Counted from the stretch's first letter, positions 53,026 to 61,716 are shown. The stretch: DNA of 64,000 bases from Marinospirillum alkalitolerans (GCF_045055655.1 NZ_JBANFI010000006.1:1-64000); one strand, 5' to 3'. Program-made: numbers and translations. Notes: a model not told the origin generated them from the sequence alone.

Positions 53026-53054
53026 TAATGGTTTGGCTGCAGAATATTTTTTAG

Positions 53055-53100
53055 TAAGAACAGAAGCCTCGAACGCATTGATGCTTCTGTTCTTAGTTTT
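53055..53100. terminator. Bidirectional terminator between lipoprotein and HD-GYP genes
   Basis: TAAGAACAGAAGC at 53055-53067 pairs with GCTTCTGTTCTTA at 53083-53095 across a 15-base loop, followed by GTTTT; on the other strand A/T-rich DNA also follows. Confidence 0.8.
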
Positions 53101-53104
53101 CCTA

Positions 53105-54244
53105 TTAAAGAGGAAAACCTGGGTGCTTGGCCATAATCCGCTCAAGCAGTGGTGTTAGGCGTGGGTCAGTAGGATCAAGGGTTTTCTTGATGCTACGTTG
53201 AGGGTCAGTAGCTAGATCAATCAGATGCTGGACTTCTAGCGGTTCTAAATCCTGCCGGGTAAGAAGACGCACCTGCGGGTTCAGGCGTTGTTCAGCATGG
53301 GTGGCATGCACCACGGCCAGAGCACCATCATTGAGTTCAACCAGGCAGCCTGGAGGGTAGACACCAAGGCTATGGATGAATTTTTCAACCAGGCGCGCAT
53401 CAAAATCATGAAAGCGCCAGCGGTAAAGCTGACCCAGTGCCTGGGTCGGTGTTAAGGCATGGCGATAACTCCGCGTTCGAGTTAGGGCCTCATAAACTGA
53501 GGTGATGGCGACCATTCTGGCCAAGAAGCCGATCTGGCGACCTTTTAGCTTATCCGGATAGCCTTCGCCATTGGTTCGTTCTTGGTGATGAAGCACAATA
53601 TCCAGCGTTTGTTCATCAAAGCCGCCTTGCTCGAGTAGATACTGGTAGCCGCGGCGTGGATATTCGCGAATCAGTTCTTTCTCAGCTTCGGTCAGTGGTG
53701 CGGTTTTATTGAGCACCTGAGCCGGAACTTGCAACAGCCCCATGCTGTGTAGCAACGCGCCTTGACCTAGTGGAAAAAGCTGGTCTTGGCGCAGGCCAAT
53801 ATGCTTGGCAAACACCAGACTGAGGATAGCGACGTTCAGTGATTTACTGACCAGCTCATCCTGATGATCATGCAGCATAGCCAGATAAACCATGTTCTGG
53901 CTGTCGTGCACCACTGATTGCATGATCTCCTCAAGTAGGTAACGGAGGCGCTTTTTTTCCAAAGCATGACCGAGCCGAATATCGCCCATCACCCGCTTCA
54001 TTTCATTACGCAAATTTAAATAGAACTTGCGTTGCGGTGGCTGAGTGCTGGTCTTTGCTGCTTCGCTGCGTTGAAGATCAATATAGACATGCCGACAGGC
54101 CATTGGCAGCTGACTGGCGTGCTGATAACGCAAGGCGCAGGTTTCAAAGGGTTGATCTTGAGTGTCGACATCCATCCGGCAGATCCACATGCCGACTTGC
54201 AGGTCCTGAACGGCAACCTTCTGGTACTGGGGCTGAGCAAGCAT
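53105..54244 (-). CDS. Degenerate HD-GYP domain protein with DUF3391
   Basis: 379 residues. An N-terminal DUF3391-like segment (about 1-60, VAVQDLQVGMWICRMDVDTQDQPF) precedes an HD-GYP domain (about 115-310). Active members hydrolyse cyclic di-GMP with a metal centre. Here the key ligands are changed: the first His is Lys134 (VSKSLNV), the HD pair is His166-Ser167 (LLHSMGL, normally LLHDIGK), and the HP His is Tyr195 (EYPRRGY). HHQ...NGEGYP at 219-230 is also altered, though GYP stays. It is probably not an active phosphodiesterase and may be a receptor or scaffold. A mini-element lies just upstream of its start. Confidence 0.85.
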   Translation of the reverse strand: MLAQPQYQKVAVQDLQVGMWICRMDVDTQDQPFETCALRYQHASQLPMACRHVYIDLQRSEAAKTSTQPPQRKFYLNLRNEMKRVMGDIRLGHALEKKRLRYLLEEIMQSVVHDSQNMVYLAMLHDHQDELVSKSLNVAILSLVFAKHIGLRQDQLFPLGQGALLHSMGLLQVPAQVLNKTAPLTEAEKELIREYPRRGYQYLLEQGGFDEQTLDIVLHHQERTNGEGYPDKLKGRQIGFLARMVAITSVYEALTRTRSYRHALTPTQALGQLYRWRFHDFDARLVEKFIHSLGVYPPGCLVELNDGALAVVHATHAEQRLNPQVRLLTRQDLEPLEVQHLIDLATDPQRSIKKTLDPTDPRLTPLLERIMAKHPGFPL

Positions 54245-54263
54245 CCTTTATTACACTCTTTTT

Positions 54264-54461
54264 TTAAGAAGTCTCTGATTAACTACTGCGCTTGGTGATG
54301 CTGCGTTTAAATTGGTCTCAAAATACTCATTTACTCTGTGTAAACTCCGCTTTTTCGATCAATTTCGCCTGCGACCTACATGGATGTAGGAAGTGCAGCA
54401 ATTCGTCTGGAATGAATGCCGCCCTGACCTGCGCTCGTGACGTTGATCAGAGATTCTTTAA
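54264..54461. repeat. Mini inverted-repeat element, long copy (about 190 bp)
   Basis: The ends are GAAGTCTCTGATTAAC (from 54268) and, inverted, GTTGATCAGAGATTCT (to 54457), flanked on both sides by TTAA (54264-54267 and 54458-54461), which may be a target duplication. The inside shares TGCGCTTGGTGATGCT with the short copy at 52211 and holds no gene. It fills most of the 382-bp gap between the HD-GYP and galU genes and must sit in the HD-GYP promoter region. Confidence 0.75.
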
Positions 54462-54566
54462 GGCAATCAATAGCAGCACATTAGAATTTTTAGGTGCAAA
54501 AGTTAACCTATTTTAACATAGTGTCGTGGTTTGAATAGAGGCTGCAGGATCAACTCCAACATGCCC

Positions 54567-54598
54567 AAAAGGCCGAGATCTGGCATACTGGGCCTTTT
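54567..54598 (+). promoter_or_regulatory. Hairpin in the galU leader
   Basis: AAAAGGCC at 54567-54574 pairs with GGCCTTTT at 54591-54598 across a 16-base loop, 29 bp before the galU ATG. It resembles a weak terminator or attenuator. Confidence 0.4.
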
Positions 54599-54626
54599 GA
54601 TCACGGCGAACACTAAAGGAAGCAAG

Positions 54627-55520
54627 ATGATCCGTAAAGCTGTACTCCCTGTTGCTGGTTTAGGCACTCGTTTTCTCCCAGCCAGTAAAGCCATTCCTAA
54701 AGAAATGCTGAGCGTAGTGGATAAGCCAGTGATTCAACTGGTGGTCGAAGAGGCTATCGCCGCGGGTATCAAAGAGATCATTTTGGTGACCCATGCGGCT
54801 AAAAAAGCCATAGAAGATCACTTTGATACCCATTATGAGCTGGAGCACACCCTTGCCCAGCGGGGTAAAACGGAGCTGTTGCAGACCCTGCGTGAACTTT
54901 TGCCTTCCGATGTGCGTGTGATCAGTGTGCGTCAAGGTCAACCCTTGGGCTTAGGCCATGCAATCTTGTGTGCGCGTGAAGTGGTCGGCGATCAGCCCTT
55001 TGCGGTGCTCTTGCCGGATGTGCTGGTCGATAACCATCAGCAGGATCAGACGGATTTGGCTTTGATGAACCAGCGTTTTGCCCAGACGGGTCAGGCGCAG
55101 ATTCTGGTCGATGAAGTGGCGCGTGAGCGAGTGCATCAATATGGCATTGTGGCCTTGCAACAGGGGCAGACACTGGCCGCAGGTGATTTTGCAGCGATGC
55201 AGGCCATGGTCGAGAAGCCCAGTGCTGAAGCCGCACCATCACGTTTGGCGGTCGTGGGTCGTTATGTCTTACCTGCCCGTATTTTTCATCTGCTGGAAAA
55301 AACCCAGCCAGGTGCTGGCAACGAGATTCAGCTGACCGATGCACTGGATCAACTGCTGAGCGAGCAAGGTGCTGAAGCCTATCGGATGCAGGGAGTGACC
55401 TATGATTGCGGCGATAAGCTGGGCTATTTGCAAGCCACCTTGGCCTATGGTCTGCGCCATCCTCAGGTGGGGGCCGATTTTGCGGCCTATTTGCGTCAGA
55501 GTCTTCTTCAGCAAGGGTAG
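54627..55520 (+). CDS. galU: UTP-glucose-1-phosphate uridylyltransferase
   Basis: 297 residues. It makes UDP-glucose from UTP and glucose-1-phosphate. The N-terminal site AVLPVAGLGTRFLPASKAIPKEMLSVVDKPVIQLVVEEA, the RQGQPLGLGHAILCA block and YDCGDKLGYLQATLAYGLRHP are all intact. ATG at 54627 has AAAGGA upstream; a longer frame from 54531 is unlikely. Its product feeds LPS and other glycans, including UDP-glucuronate and UDP-xylose at the left of the window. The dehydrogenase-like gene starts 6 bp later. Confidence 0.95.
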   Translation: MIRKAVLPVAGLGTRFLPASKAIPKEMLSVVDKPVIQLVVEEAIAAGIKEIILVTHAAKKAIEDHFDTHYELEHTLAQRGKTELLQTLRELLPSDVRVISVRQGQPLGLGHAILCAREVVGDQPFAVLLPDVLVDNHQQDQTDLALMNQRFAQTGQAQILVDEVARERVHQYGIVALQQGQTLAAGDFAAMQAMVEKPSAEAAPSRLAVVGRYVLPARIFHLLEKTQPGAGNEIQLTDALDQLLSEQGAEAYRMQGVTYDCGDKLGYLQATLAYGLRHPQVGADFAAYLRQSLLQQG

Positions 55521-55526
55521 AGGGAT

Positions 55527-56849
55527 ATGCAACTACTTGTGGTGGGTTCGAGTTTAGGGGCGCAGGTCACGGCTGTGGCTTTGGCTTCAACTGGGCATCA
55601 GGTTTGTCTTGTTGTCGATGAAATCGCTCATTACCAGGCTTTAGAGCAGGGGCGATCCTTGTGGCGTGAACCTGGCTTGGACAGCTTACTGCAGGAAGTC
55701 CAGCATCAAGGTCTGTTGGCACTGAGCAGTTTGGAGGCCTGGCCCTCTCTGCGCAGCCAGTCTTATGCGGCAGTCTTTCTTGCACTTGCACCTAATCAAT
55801 GGTCGCTGGCTGAGTCGATCACCCTGCGTCTTGGTCAGATGCTGCCCGATTTTCTGCTCGTCAATCAAAGTACCTTCCCTGTGGGATCAACCGAAGCCTT
55901 GCAAGCCTTGCTGCCAGATGCGCAGCATCAAGCGACAGTCTGCCTACCCGACTTGTTGCAAGAAGGGGCCGCTTTAGCGGGCTGGACGCGGCCAGAGCGG
56001 ATTTTGCTGGGGTGCAAGACAGCTTGGGCAGAAGAGCGTCTTAGAGAAATTCTGCGGCCTTTTAATCGTCGCCAAGATCATTTTATGGTGATGAGCCCGC
56101 GTGAAGCTGAGTTTACCAAGCTCGCGATCACTGGGATGCTGGCAACACGTTTAAGCTTTATGAACGATATGGCAAATCTCGCCGATGCTTTGCAGGTGGA
56201 TATCGAGGCTGTGCGTCAGGGGGTGGGGAGTGATCCACGCATCGGCGATCAATACCTCTATCCTGGCTGCGGTTTTGGTGGGCTCAGCTTTTCACGCGAT
56301 GTGATGAGCCTGGCGACCACCCTCGAAGACTCGGGCGTGGGTTCTGAGCTGCTGGAAGAGGTGCTGGTGATCAATGAGCGCCAAAAAGAAATCCTCTTTC
56401 GTAAGGCGTGGCAGCACTTTGAGACCCGCTTGCAAGGCAAGACCTTTGCCATTTGGGGCGCGGCCTTTAAACCCGGGAGCGATCGGATTGATAACGCGCC
56501 TGTGCTGCGCCTTCTACAGGCCTTATGGGCACAAGGGGCAAGCGTACAGGTGCATGATCCCAAGGCACTGGATGCGCTGGCGGCTTGGGCAGGCAAACGC
56601 GATGATCTGCGCCTTTGTGCAACAGCGGCCGAAGCGGCTGATGGAGCCGATGCCTTGATGCTGCTGACCGAGTGGAAAACCTATTGGAGCCCGGATTTTG
56701 AGCAGTTGCGCCGCCAGTTGCGTACGCCCGTGATCTTTGATGGCCGCAATATCTATGATCCCCAGTATTTACAGTCGATAGGTTTTACCTACTATGGTGT
56801 AGGGCGGCAGGCTGGCGAGAAAACCCGCACGACTGAGGTATGGCGATGA
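55527..56849 (+). CDS. UDP-glucose dehydrogenase-like protein lacking catalytic Cys
   Basis: 440 residues with the three-domain layout of the UDP-glucose/GDP-mannose dehydrogenase family. Family landmarks remain (WREPGLDSLL, NQSTFPVGST, EFTKLAITGMLATRLSFMNDMANLAD, IWGAAFKPGSDRIDNAP). Critical ones are lost: the N-terminal GxGYVG loop is GSSLGAQ; the active-site GGSCFPKD is GGLSFSRD, placing Ser254 where the catalytic Cys belongs and Arg for Lys; and the Asn after TKLA is replaced. It probably cannot perform the two-step oxidation to UDP-glucuronate. Tight spacing with galU (6 bp) and overlap with uvrB show that it is maintained in an operon. It may bind UDP-sugars as a regulator. Confidence 0.8.
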   Translation: MQLLVVGSSLGAQVTAVALASTGHQVCLVVDEIAHYQALEQGRSLWREPGLDSLLQEVQHQGLLALSSLEAWPSLRSQSYAAVFLALAPNQWSLAESITLRLGQMLPDFLLVNQSTFPVGSTEALQALLPDAQHQATVCLPDLLQEGAALAGWTRPERILLGCKTAWAEERLREILRPFNRRQDHFMVMSPREAEFTKLAITGMLATRLSFMNDMANLADALQVDIEAVRQGVGSDPRIGDQYLYPGCGFGGLSFSRDVMSLATTLEDSGVGSELLEEVLVINERQKEILFRKAWQHFETRLQGKTFAIWGAAFKPGSDRIDNAPVLRLLQALWAQGASVQVHDPKALDALAAWAGKRDDLRLCATAAEAADGADALMLLTEWKTYWSPDFEQLRRQLRTPVIFDGRNIYDPQYLQSIGFTYYGVGRQAGEKTRTTEVWR

Positions 56850-58864
56850 AGCAGGTGCTACGAGTCCAGTCTAACTATCAGCCTGCGGGGGATCAGCCTC
56901 AGGCGATTGCGCAGCTGGTCGATGGATTAGAGCAAGGGCTGGCGCATCAGACACTGCTGGGTGTGACGGGATCAGGTAAAACCTTCACCATGGCGAAGGT
57001 GATTGAGGCGGTTCAGCGCCCAACCTTGATTCTGGCGCATAATAAAACCTTGGCCGCGCAACTCTATGGCGAGTTTAAGCAGTTTTTTCCAGACAACGCC
57101 GTTGAGTATTTTGTCTCCTACTATGACTATTATCAGCCAGAAGCCTATGTGCCTTCGAGCGATACCTTTATTGAAAAGGATGCCTCGATCAATGAGCATA
57201 TCGAGCAGATGCGCCTCTCCGCGACCAAGGCCCTGCTGGAAAGGGATGATGCGATCATTGTCGCCACTGTGTCTTCGATCTATGGTTTGGGTGATCCTGC
57301 TGCCTACCTGAAGATGGTGGTGCATCTTGATCGTGGTGAGCCGATGAATCAGCGTGAACTGCTGCGTCGTATGGCTGAGTTGCAATATACGCGCAACGAT
57401 CTGGATTTTCGCCGTGCTACCTTTCGTGTTCGTGGTGATGTCATTGATATCTTTCCGGCAGAGTCAGAAAACGAAGCGGTACGCGTAGAGCTGTTCGATG
57501 ATGAAATCGAGCAGATCAGCCTGTTTGATCCTCTCACGGGCAAGGTACTGCGCAAGGTACCGCGCTACACCATCTATCCCAAGTCCCACTATGTGACCCC
57601 GCGTGAAACCCTATTGCAAGCAGTTGATGCCATCAAGGATGAGTTGCGTGAGCGTCTGGATTATCTGCGCCGTCATGATCGTCTGGTTGAGGCGCAGCGT
57701 CTTGAGCAGCGCACCCAATACGATATCGAGATGATGATTGAGCTGGGTTATTGCACGGGGATAGAAAACTATTCGCGTTACTTATCTGGCCGTGAGCCAG
57801 GTTTAGCCCCGCCGACCTTCTTTGATTATCTGCCAGCCCATGCTTTATTAATGATTGATGAATCCCATGTCACTGTGCCGCAAATTGGCGCGATGTATAA
57901 GGGGGATCGCTCGCGCAAAGAAACGCTGGTGGACTATGGTTTTCGTCTGCCTTCGGCCCTGGATAACCGTCCACTGCGTTTTGAAGAGTGGGAGGCATTG
58001 GCACCGCAGATGATTTTTGTCTCAGCAACCCCCTCGCATTATGAATCCCAGTATGCTGGGCAGGTGGTTGAGCAGCTGGTGCGGCCCACTGGCCTGCTGG
58101 ATCCAGAAGTCGAGGTGCGACCAGCGCAGAATCAGGTTGATGATCTATTGCAGGAGATACATCACGTCGTCGCCCAGGGTGACCGAGTGCTGGTGACCAC
58201 GCTGACCAAGCGTATGTCAGAAGATCTGACGACCTATCTGCATGAGCAGGGGGTTAGGGTGCGCTATGTCCACTCAGATATTGATACGGTCGAGCGGGTC
58301 GAAATTATTCGTGATCTGCGTTTGGGCGAGTTTGATGTGCTGGTCGGGATCAACCTGCTGCGTGAGGGGCTGGATATGCCCGAAGTGTCGCTGGTGGCGA
58401 TCCTCGATGCAGATAAAGAAGGCTTCTTGCGCTCAGAGCGGGCGCTGATTCAAACGCTGGGGCGTGCAGCAAGAAATGCGCGTGGACGAGCGATCTTCTA
58501 TGCCGATCGTGTCACTGGCTCGATGCAAAAAGCCATGGATGAAACAGCGCGGCGCCGTGAAAAACAGATCGCTTACAATGCCGAGCGGGGGATCACACCG
58601 CAGACGATTTATAAATCGGTGGCCGATATTCTTGAAGGTGCGCAGGCCCCAGGCAGTAAGAAGGGCGCAGGTCAGTTGAAGAAGGTGGCCGAACCTGCCG
58701 CTGATTATGGCGCCTTAACGATGAAAACTCCGGCAGAGTTGGATCGTTTGTTGGAAACCTTGGAGCAGCAGATGCGTCAGGCGGCGAAGGATCTGGAGTT
58801 TGAGCGTGCAGCGGCTTTGCGTGATCAGTTGCAGGCGCTTCAGCAGCAGCGCCTAGCGCTCTAG
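56846..58864 (+). CDS. uvrB: Excinuclease ABC subunit B
   Basis: 672 residues. Nucleotide excision repair helicase: Walker A GVTGSGKTFTMAKV, the beta-hairpin region YYDYYQPEAYVPSSDTFIEKDASIN, DEXX box as MIDESHVT, SATP motif, and a C-terminal UvrC-binding coiled coil (about 632-670). ATG at 56846 overlaps the preceding stop and has GAGG 7 bases upstream; an ATG at 56840 is too close to it. No SOS box was found near, unlike uvrB in many bacteria, but the unit may start at galU. Confidence 0.97.
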   Translation: MKQVLRVQSNYQPAGDQPQAIAQLVDGLEQGLAHQTLLGVTGSGKTFTMAKVIEAVQRPTLILAHNKTLAAQLYGEFKQFFPDNAVEYFVSYYDYYQPEAYVPSSDTFIEKDASINEHIEQMRLSATKALLERDDAIIVATVSSIYGLGDPAAYLKMVVHLDRGEPMNQRELLRRMAELQYTRNDLDFRRATFRVRGDVIDIFPAESENEAVRVELFDDEIEQISLFDPLTGKVLRKVPRYTIYPKSHYVTPRETLLQAVDAIKDELRERLDYLRRHDRLVEAQRLEQRTQYDIEMMIELGYCTGIENYSRYLSGREPGLAPPTFFDYLPAHALLMIDESHVTVPQIGAMYKGDRSRKETLVDYGFRLPSALDNRPLRFEEWEALAPQMIFVSATPSHYESQYAGQVVEQLVRPTGLLDPEVEVRPAQNQVDDLLQEIHHVVAQGDRVLVTTLTKRMSEDLTTYLHEQGVRVRYVHSDIDTVERVEIIRDLRLGEFDVLVGINLLREGLDMPEVSLVAILDADKEGFLRSERALIQTLGRAARNARGRAIFYADRVTGSMQKAMDETARRREKQIAYNAERGITPQTIYKSVADILEGAQAPGSKKGAGQLKKVAEPAADYGALTMKTPAELDRLLETLEQQMRQAAKDLEFERAAALRDQLQALQQQRLAL

Positions 58865-58874
58865 AAAGCTCTAT

Positions 58875-59288
58875 TCACTCTTGCGCTGGCGGCTTGTGTG
58901 CCAACGCGGCTTTTTTGGCCAATGCCTTGTCGATGGCGCTGCTGATTTGTTGTCCACGAAAGGGCTTCAGGACATAACCATCGGCTCCTGTGCGGATCGC
59001 TTGTTGGACTTCGCTGCTGGTGCTGCAAGCGGTCACCATAATCACCAGTTGGTTCTCGCATAGGGTTTTAATACTGGCGAGGGCATCTAAGCCGCTGAGC
59101 TCGGGCATGTTGATATCAAGAAACACCAGATCGGGTTGATGCTGCTTGGCAAGTTCGATCGCTCGATAGCCAGTATTGCCTTCGGCGATGACCTGATGGC
59201 CGATATCCGTCAAAAACTCTTTGAGCAGCTCGCGCATCATGGGTTCATCATCAACGACCACGAGGCGCAGAGGGCGAGTGCTAGGCAT
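58875..59288 (-). CDS. Single-domain response regulator (CheY-like)
   Basis: 137 residues, receiver domain only. Acid pocket Asp13/Asp14, phospho-acceptor Asp58 in VFLDINMPELSG, Thr86 in MVTACST and Lys108 in VLKPF are all intact, so it can be phosphorylated. The Ala/Lys-rich tail (120-137) carries no output domain. It begins 18 bp after the cobC-like gene with GAGG before the ATG, so it may be read as the last gene of the B12 operon. No histidine kinase is adjacent; partner unknown. Confidence 0.9.
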   Translation of the reverse strand: MPSTRPLRLVVVDDEPMMRELLKEFLTDIGHQVIAEGNTGYRAIELAKQHQPDLVFLDINMPELSGLDALASIKTLCENQLVIMVTACSTSSEVQQAIRTGADGYVLKPFRGQQISSAIDKALAKKAALAHKPPAQE

Positions 59289-59306
59289 AAAACCTCGTCA
59301 ATCCAG

Positions 59307-59849
59307 TTAGAAAACGCAGCGCAAGGCTAGTTTTTTACCATATTTAACACTAAGAGGCCAAGTTGTCGCTTGGGGCCGCTCACTCGGGCGCTCAGTGATC
59401 CAGCGTGCCGCGTTGATCCAGCCGGCATGGCCTACCATCAACCAGGGTTCGCGCTGGCTGCGTAGCCAGCACTCGACCCGTTCAAAGACCTGCGCTAGGT
59501 TTTCGCCGCCGCCGGGTGCATAGTGGAAGAAGTCGGCGCACCAGGCATCGATTTCTGCTGGCGCAATGCTCGACCAGGCGCGACCTTCCCACTCCCCAAA
59601 ATGCATTTCCATCAGCTCTGGTGCCACGATGACCTGCCAGCCCCGCTGGGCCAGCCAAGCGCCGACACCTTGGGAGCGTTGCAAGGGGCTGACATACACC
59701 TGACGCGCAAGTTGATGCTGTCGCGCATGGCGCTCTAGGCGATCGGCAAGGCGCTTCAATCGTCGTGGATCAACAGGGACATCTGTCTGGCCGATACAGC
59801 GGCCCAAAACTCCTTCTGGGCGCGGGTGCCGCCAGATCCAGTTAGACAT
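59307..59849 (-). CDS. cobC: Histidine phosphatase, CobC-like (alpha-ribazole phosphatase)
   Basis: 180 residues of the phosphoglycerate-mutase-like family. The phospho-His motif is WRHPRPEG (usually RHG/RHTxP), with YVSPLQRSQGVGAWLA, the Glu in MEMHFGEWEGRAW and the second His in MVGHAGWI. In this operon it should remove the phosphate of alpha-ribazole-5'-phosphate or cobalamin-5'-phosphate. ATG at 59849 overlaps cobS by 8 bp; a longer frame to 59933 is rejected. Confidence 0.85.
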   Translation of the reverse strand: MSNWIWRHPRPEGVLGRCIGQTDVPVDPRRLKRLADRLERHARQHQLARQVYVSPLQRSQGVGAWLAQRGWQVIVAPELMEMHFGEWEGRAWSSIAPAEIDAWCADFFHYAPGGGENLAQVFERVECWLRSQREPWLMVGHAGWINAARWITERPSERPQATTWPLSVKYGKKLALRCVF

Positions 59850-60627
59850 GTGCCCACACCAGAAACCAGCCAGCGTAGCTTGCCAGCTCAGCCAATTGTT
59901 GGGTGGCGCCCAGTCCATCTCCGGTATAACCACCGAGGCGTTTTTTGAGTACCCGACTCATCCAGAGGCTGCTGAACAGCATCAACGCGAGCGGCAGGGC
60001 TGCACTCCACCAAGGCCAAGCCAGCCAGCTCGTGCCAAGCAGCAGCGCTAGCGGTGGAACTAGGGCCGTCGCGGCTTGAGTGCGAGTGAGATGTTGGGCA
60101 AGGGGTTTGGCTTTGGCGTGCTCCAGATCTCCGGCATAAGGTAAGCAGGCTATCAGGCTGATACTGAACCAGCGTGACCAGCTATGGCTGAAGATCAAGG
60201 CCCAGCAGGCGAGGGTGATTGGCAGGCTGGCCAGTAGGCTCACCTTGAGACCCAGCATCAGGATCAGCCCTGCTGTGCCATAGGTGCCAAGGCGCGAATC
60301 CTTCATGATGTCGAGTGCCTTTTCGCGGCTGACACTGCCCCCGAGTGCATCGCAGGTATCGGCAAAGCCATCTTCATGAAAGGCCCCGGTCAGGATCAGG
60401 CCGCAGGCTGTCGAACCCAGCGCCGCGATCACCGGATTAAACAGCCAGCTGAGCAGTGCAAAAGCCAGCGCGAGACCACTGCCGATCAATAATCCCACCA
60501 GCGGGAAATAACGCGCACTCTGGTGCAGCCACTGAGGATCAAATTGGGCGAGCTGGGGCAGCGGCAGGCGGGTTAAAAATTGCAGTGCCACCAGCACCAG
60601 ACGCAGCTCCTGCTTCAAGACGTGCAT
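59842..60627 (-). CDS. cobS: Cobalamin synthase (adenosylcobinamide-GDP ribazoletransferase)
   Basis: 261 residues, inner-membrane enzyme with several spans. ALQFLTRLPLPQL near the start, GAFHEDGFADTCDALGGSVSREKALDIMKDSRLGTYG (the conserved acidic active-site block) and LGGYTGDGLGATQQLAEL near the end are signatures. It joins alpha-ribazole to adenosylcobinamide-GDP. Overlaps cobT by 13 bp and cobC by 8 bp. Confidence 0.95.
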   Translation of the reverse strand: MHVLKQELRLVLVALQFLTRLPLPQLAQFDPQWLHQSARYFPLVGLLIGSGLALAFALLSWLFNPVIAALGSTACGLILTGAFHEDGFADTCDALGGSVSREKALDIMKDSRLGTYGTAGLILMLGLKVSLLASLPITLACWALIFSHSWSRWFSISLIACLPYAGDLEHAKAKPLAQHLTRTQAATALVPPLALLLGTSWLAWPWWSAALPLALMLFSSLWMSRVLKKRLGGYTGDGLGATQQLAELASYAGWFLVWAHV

Positions 60628-61694
60628 TCGATCTTGCCTGCTGGGCCACTGACACCCGCTTCAGTGAGGCTGGCCATCTGATTGAGCATCGCCAGTGCGG
60701 AGACTAACAGTGGATAGGCCAGTGCGGCTCCGGTGCCTTCACCAAGACGCAGACCGAGATCGAGCAGGGGTTCGGCTCCCAGCGCTTCTAACAGCAGCGC
60801 ATGGCCAGGCTCAGCGGAGCGATGACTGAAAATCGCCCAGTCTTTGATCCCAGGTTGAAGCTGTTCAGCCACCAGTAGCGCGCTGGACGCGATGACACCA
60901 TCCATCAGCAGCACGCGGCCTTCACTGGCGGCTTGCAGCAGTGCGCCAGTCATCATCGCGATCTCAAAGCCGCCGAAGGTGGCCAAAACGCCCAGAGGAT
61001 CACTGACCTGTGGATGGCGCGCGAGCACCTGCGTTAACACCTGCTGTTTACGAGCGAGGCCTGGATCATCCAGTCCGGTGCCTCGTCCTGTTACCTCTGT
61101 GATGGGCAGGCCAAGGAGACGGCTGATGATCAGGCTGGCGGCTGAGGTATTGCCGATGCCCATTTCACCAAGAATCAACAGATTGCCGGGCATGGCGCTC
61201 ACCAGCTGTTGGCCTGTTTTGATGGCAGTGATGCAGTCGGCTTCCGTCATGGCGGCTTGATGGAGACTCGATTGCGTGCCTTGGCCCAGCTTATAGTGGC
61301 GCAGTTGTGGGTGCGCAGGAAGATCGCCGATCACACCAGCATCGACGAGCGTTAAAGCCAGCTGATGCTGACGAGCAAAGACATTAATTGCAGCACCGCC
61401 TGAAAGAAAATTCAGCAGCATCTGGTGCGTGACGCTTTGAGGAAAGGCCGAGATGCCTTCCGCGGCCAAGCCATGATCCGCAGCAAACACCATCACTTGT
61501 GGATCTTGCAGTTCAGGCTGCTCGCCACCGATTAAGCAGGCCAGACGCAGTGCCAGGGTTTCGAGTCCACCGAGGGCACCGAGGGGTTTGGTTTTTTCAT
61601 CCAGCCGGGCTTGATAGTGCGCGCGCGCAGCCGGTGAGACAGGCCTGGCGAGTGGCGGTGGTGTATAGGTGGAGGAAGGTGTTGAGCAGGACAT
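60615..61694 (-). CDS. cobT: Nicotinate-nucleotide-dimethylbenzimidazole phosphoribosyltransferase
   Basis: 359 residues. It activates the lower ligand of B12 to alpha-ribazole phosphate. Conserved parts: LDEKTKPLGALGGLETLALRLA, MVFAADHGLAAEGISAFPQSVTHQMLLNFLSGGAAINVFA, LILGEMGIGNTSAASLI, and the GTGLDDPGLARKQ loop. ATG at 61694 has AGGAG 6 bases upstream; an earlier start at 61754 is unlikely. Confidence 0.95.
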   Translation of the reverse strand: MSCSTPSSTYTPPPLARPVSPAARAHYQARLDEKTKPLGALGGLETLALRLACLIGGEQPELQDPQVMVFAADHGLAAEGISAFPQSVTHQMLLNFLSGGAAINVFARQHQLALTLVDAGVIGDLPAHPQLRHYKLGQGTQSSLHQAAMTEADCITAIKTGQQLVSAMPGNLLILGEMGIGNTSAASLIISRLLGLPITEVTGRGTGLDDPGLARKQQVLTQVLARHPQVSDPLGVLATFGGFEIAMMTGALLQAASEGRVLLMDGVIASSALLVAEQLQPGIKDWAIFSHRSAEPGHALLLEALGAEPLLDLGLRLGEGTGAALAYPLLVSALAMLNQMASLTEAGVSGPAGKIECTS

Positions 61695-61716
61695 ACAAGT
61701 CTCCTGAATCCAGTTC

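Noticed and set aside
61695..61716. Cobalamin riboswitch within the B12 operon
   Set aside because: Gaps between these genes are at most about 22 bp; any such element would be upstream of btuF, outside the window.
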